A stretch of 64,000 nucleotides of DNA from Geothrix sp. (GTDB lineage Bacteria; Acidobacteriota; Holophagae; Holophagales; Holophagaceae). The DNA is taken from positions 64,867 through 128,866 of the forward strand of contig NZ_JAHRYQ010000002.1 of assembly GCF_020622065.1 (NCBI RefSeq). The letters run 5' to 3'. The first letter of the stretch is position 1; each line of letters starts with the position of its first letter. A program made the translations under genes and the position numbers. The notes under the pieces were generated by a model. It ran no database searches and was not told the origin of the DNA. It saw nothing but the letters and a program-made list of their open reading frames with translations. Positions 61,309 through 64,000 of this stretch are shown piece after piece.

Positions 61309-61850
61309 CAGTCCTCGTGTTTCAGGTTGGGGCTGCGCTCCAGCACCATGAGCACCAGCCGCTCCAGCTCATCCACCAGGAGAAAGCGGAGAACCGGGTC
61401 GGCGGGGCCGGTGCGGCCGGGCTCGCCGCCCCCGCGCAGCACGAAGAAGGGGCCCGACCGCTCCAGGCGGGAGATCCGCTTCCAGAGCAGGCGCCCCGCG
61501 CCCAGCTTCCTGGCCAGCGGTGCCGGCAGCGCGTTGTGCTCGACGGTGAGGCCCAGCTCATCCACCAGCACCTGGGAACCCTCCACCAGCAGCACCCCCA
61601 GCAGGGTGCCGATGAGGAGCAGGCTGCCGGCCACCACGGCGCCGATGGCCGCAATGACCGCAACCCAGAAGGACCAGGTGGGTTCGCTCGCGGCCTCGGC
61701 CACCTTCAGGGAGGCCCGCAGCACAGGAAGGCGTTCGAGGATCTGGGCCAGGGCGCGCACCCCCACCAGCCAGGAACCGGCGAAGAGCAGGACCGCCATG
61801 GCGCGCTGGGCGAAGGAGGGCCGGAAGACGAGGGGGGAACCGACGGTCAT
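61308..61850 (-). CDS. Membrane protein, unknown function (PH-like C-terminus possible)
   Basis: The 180-residue protein has two N-terminal membrane helices (AMAVLLFAGSWLVGVRALA and WVAVIAAIGAVVAGSLLLIGTLLGVLL). The cytoplasmic half (GSQVLVDELGLTVEH..., RLLWKRISRLERSGPFFVLRGG) resembles bacterial PH-like (DUF304-type) domains. The stop shares one base with the pnuC start, and it overlaps pyrF by four bases, so all three are coupled. Confidence 0.65.
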   Translation of the reverse strand: MTVGSPLVFRPSFAQRAMAVLLFAGSWLVGVRALAQILERLPVLRASLKVAEAASEPTWSFWVAVIAAIGAVVAGSLLLIGTLLGVLLVEGSQVLVDELGLTVEHNALPAPLARKLGAGRLLWKRISRLERSGPFFVLRGGGEPGRTGPADPVLRFLLVDELERLVLMVLERSPNLKHED

Positions 61851-62575
61851 CGGCCTTCCATCTCCGCCACGATGCCCTCCGCCGCCGCCGCGGGATCCGC
61901 CGCGTGGGTGATGGGCCGCCCCACCACCAGCCAGGTGGAGCCTTGCTTCAGGGCCTGGGCGGGCGTCATGACGCGGGCCTGATCCTGGGTGGCGGCACCC
62001 GCGGGCCGGATGCCCGGGGTCAAGCGATGGAAAGCCTCGCCGCAGGCCTCGCGGATGCTGTCCGCCTCCCAGGCCGAGCAGACGACGCCGCCGCAGCCGG
62101 CCTGCTGGGCCAGCTTCGCGTAGGCCAGGGCCAGATCTTCAGGCCGGCCCGCGTGGCCCAGGGCCGCCAGGGCCTCCCGGTCCAGGCTGGTCAACACCGT
62201 CACCGCCAGCAGCTCCGTGCGGCCCCCGGCGGCCCGATGGGCGCGCACGGCTTCGACCGCGGCCTCCAGCATGGCGGGGCCGCCCTGGGCGTGGACATTG
62301 ATGAGGCGGGGATCCAGTTGGAGCAGCACCTCCAGGGCCCGGCGCACGGTGGTGGGAATGTCGTGGAGCTTCAGATCCAGGAACACCGGCACCCGGGTCT
62401 GCAACGCCTTCACGAAGGCGGGCCCTTCGGCGCAGAACAGTTCCAGCCCCACCTTCAGCATGCCCACCCGGCCCGCCAGGCGGTCCGCCATGGCCAGGGC
62501 CTCCTTGGCCGTGGGCAGGTCGAGGGCCACCACGAGGCGCTCCCGGGGCGTGAGGTTGGCAGGGGCAGGGCTCAA
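61847..62575 (-). CDS. pyrF: Orotidine 5'-phosphate decarboxylase
   Basis: PyrF makes UMP from OMP. The 242-residue protein has the active-site motif DLKLHDIPTT (Asp67, Lys69, Asp72) and the phosphate-binding end STWLVVGRPITHAADP. The start is TTG at 62575 with GGGAG five bases upstream; no ATG is available in the right place. It heads a minus-strand unit with the PH-like protein and pnuC. Confidence 0.95.
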   Translation of the reverse strand: MSPAPANLTPRERLVVALDLPTAKEALAMADRLAGRVGMLKVGLELFCAEGPAFVKALQTRVPVFLDLKLHDIPTTVRRALEVLLQLDPRLINVHAQGGPAMLEAAVEAVRAHRAAGGRTELLAVTVLTSLDREALAALGHAGRPEDLALAYAKLAQQAGCGGVVCSAWEADSIREACGEAFHRLTPGIRPAGAATQDQARVMTPAQALKQGSTWLVVGRPITHAADPAAAAEGIVAEMEGR

Positions 62576-62624
62576 GACGACTCCCGTATGATGCGGAGGA
62601 TCATTCTGCCATCAAGGGAGCTCC

Positions 62625-63587
62625 GTGTTGCTGACCGTTCCATCCCCTTCCTCGCCCCCGGCTGAGATCCGGCCCGCGCCGCCGACGCCCGCCGAGCGGG
62701 AGGAGCGCCTGCTCGAGGCCTACGACTGGGGCCGCCCCCTGCCCCCGGCGCAGCCCGGTCCGGGCGCGGCAGCCGACCGTTGGCTGCGGGCCGCCGCCAC
62801 CTTCGACCCCGGAACCGCCCTGCCGGGCAACCCCTTCCCCCCGGGGGCGGCCCACCGGGAGGCGGAAGCGCTGCGGGCCCTCCTGAAGGCCCCCCCCAGT
62901 CAGCTCGGGAGGCGCCTCGCGGCCCTGCCCCTCCGCCAATCCGGCACGACCCTGGCCCTCTGGCGCTGGGGCCAGGCCCAGGTCTGCCAAGGGCACTTCC
63001 CCCTCGAGGTGCGGCAGGCCTGGGAGGACCGCCTCCTGGCCGCCGGCCCGGCCCTCACGCGCGGCTATGCCCTGCGCCACGCCCTCTGCTGGGCCCTGGC
63101 GGAGAAGGACGAGACCCGGTTCGCCGCGCTCAAGGCCCTCGCCACCCTGGAGACAGAATCCATCGTGGCGGGCTTCCAGCGCCTCTTCGGCCTGCTGGGC
63201 GGCCCCACCCCCGACCTGCGCCTGTGGAACCTGCCGGGCCTGGATTACCAGGACCTGCGGCTGGACCAGCTGGGGGCTCCCCAGGTGTGGATCTGCCCGG
63301 CCGGCAAGGGACCGCTGCCGGACCTTCCGCCCCGCGTGGCCTGGGTCATCCCCAGCGCCGAGGCCAGCCTGGATGCCCGCAGTGCCAGCCTTCCCGAACA
63401 CCTCCTGGAGGAGGGCCGGGCCCTCGCCACGCGCCTCCTGGCCGCGGGGAGGACCGCCCGCTTCGCCCCCAGCCGCCCGGCCTTCGAGGCGCTGGGTCTG
63501 GTCTGGTTCCCCATCCTCATCGACCTCGACGCCCAGGGAACCGTCAGGACCATCCGCATGGGGGACGCGGCACCACCGCGTCCCTGA
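62625..63587 (+). CDS. Hypothetical protein, Leu/Ala/Pro-rich, unknown function
   Basis: GTG start at 62625 with AAGGGAG four bases upstream. The 320-residue protein has a Pro-rich N-terminus (30 residues), a helical middle (LRHALCWALAEKDETRFAALKALATLE) and an alpha/beta C-terminal part ending FPILIDLDAQGTVRTIRMGD. The part from about residue 210 (PQVWICPAGKGPLPDL...VAWVIPS) resembles a thioredoxin-like fold without cysteines. No confident family. Confidence 0.65.
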   Translation: MLLTVPSPSSPPAEIRPAPPTPAEREERLLEAYDWGRPLPPAQPGPGAAADRWLRAAATFDPGTALPGNPFPPGAAHREAEALRALLKAPPSQLGRRLAALPLRQSGTTLALWRWGQAQVCQGHFPLEVRQAWEDRLLAAGPALTRGYALRHALCWALAEKDETRFAALKALATLETESIVAGFQRLFGLLGGPTPDLRLWNLPGLDYQDLRLDQLGAPQVWICPAGKGPLPDLPPRVAWVIPSAEASLDARSASLPEHLLEEGRALATRLLAAGRTARFAPSRPAFEALGLVWFPILIDLDAQGTVRTIRMGDAAPPRP

Positions 63588-63608
63588 GTCCATCCCGCGA
63601 AGGGGATG

Positions 63609-64000
63609 TCACCCGATCCCGCAGCCCTGCAGCCAGCCGGCCACCGTGCCCCAGACCAGGTGCGACCAGTAGTGGAACCCCCGCCGCACGGGCTTCGCGG
63701 TGTAGCTGGCGTGGAGCCGGTCCTTGAGCATCGGGTAGTTGCCATCGGGATCCAGGACCGCCGCCACGACGGGCGAGTTGAACTCGTAGGTGATCCACCG
63801 ATCCTGGCCATCCCAGACGAGCCGCTGCTCCTCCCGGTTCTCCAGCCGCACCCACAGCGTGATCGGCACCTTGAGGCCCCCCCTCCGCTCGAGGGTGATG
63901 GAACCCACCCGGCCAGGCGCGGCGGGCTGCGGCGCGGCGAAGACAGGCCCCTTCTCCGAGATCAGCCAGCCGCCCTGGGTGACCTCCTGGGACTTCGCGC
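63609..64000 (-). CDS. C-terminal part of an M1-like metallopeptidase (partial)
   Basis: An open minus-strand frame continues beyond the right edge; only the last 130 residues or so are visible. The sequence VPITLWVRLENREEQRLVWDG...YEFNSPVVAAVLDPDGNYPML resembles the beta-sandwich C-terminus of M1-family (gluzincin) peptidases that follow the zinc domain. The zinc site itself would lie outside the window, so the assignment is tentative. It ends RRGFHYWSHLVWGTVAGWLQGCGIG, possibly membrane-associated. Confidence 0.55.
   Translation of the reverse strand, partial: AKSQEVTQGGWLISEKGPVFAAPQPAAPGRVGSITLERRGGLKVPITLWVRLENREEQRLVWDGQDRWITYEFNSPVVAAVLDPDGNYPMLKDRLHASYTAKPVRRGFHYWSHLVWGTVAGWLQGCGIG

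Overview
This window looks like chromosomal DNA from a GC-rich, Gram-negative bacterium. The envelope genes (lpxB, ExbD/TonB-type proteins, several outer-membrane-like barrels, a lipoprotein) show an outer membrane. The mix of paired M13 peptidases, C69 dipeptidase, M1 aminopeptidase, OPT transporter, NAD-malic enzyme and lone housekeeping operons suggests Acidobacteriota, perhaps the Holophaga/Geothrix group. That placement is inference from gene content and style, not from a marker comparison. I see no rRNA, CRISPR array, prophage or insertion sequence. The only mobile-looking DNA is a tRNA-derived repeat patch near 21.1 kb.

Layout. 0-4.3 kb: secreted helical protein, rnr-ruvC, then an AT-rich operator region in front of a 66-residue protein. 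4.4-8.5 kb, minus strand: blaI with a BlaR1-like M56 protease fused to a lytic transglycosylase domain, then malic enzyme. 8.6-15.3 kb: YyaL-type thioredoxin-fold protein, ffh, a TPR membrane protein, rpsP-khpA-rimM, and a DUF4442 protein. 15.3-21.1 kb: lipoprotein, MarC, SppA, FMN reductase, bacilliredoxin, CoA transferase, DciA-like protein and tRNA-Pro(CGG). 21.1-33.7 kb: cutA, glpX, a second DUF4442 protein, then a long plus-strand block of protein and peptide catabolism genes (two M13 peptidases, barrel, C69 dipeptidase, M1 aminopeptidase, OPT transporter) that reads as a peptide-utilisation module.

33.8-41.5 kb: inositol monophosphatase, SDR-DUF2867 protein, Dph6-like PP-loop enzyme, Nfu-type Fe-S scaffold, GAF/degenerate GGDEF protein, fused E1 dehydrogenase and MBL hydrolase. 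41.5-47.4 kb: ExbD, TonB/TolA-like protein, a three-repeat Ig-like/SPOR protein, barrel, lpxB and an unknown partner. 47.4-55.4 kb: DUF2203, alkyltransferase-like protein, purSQ, AraC regulator, Lys/Ala-rich secreted proteins, Tat-exported amidase, glutamine synthetase and a methyltransferase-like membrane protein. 55.5-64 kb: purL, PilZ protein, B12-type radical SAM, pnuC, pyrF and the end of an M1-like peptidase.

Three signals stand out. First, I found no ACGT tetranucleotide anywhere in the 64 kb; codon choice changes specifically where one would form (Asp, His, Asn and Tyr codons take T before a Val GTN codon). Second, the BlaI/M56-SLT pair has the BlaR1 topology but carries a peptidoglycan lyase where the penicillin sensor should be, which suggests a cell-wall damage sensing circuit. 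Third, a 22-bp near-identical element lies directly before both the bacilliredoxin gene and the Nfu gene, suggesting a shared Fe-S/thiol regulon.
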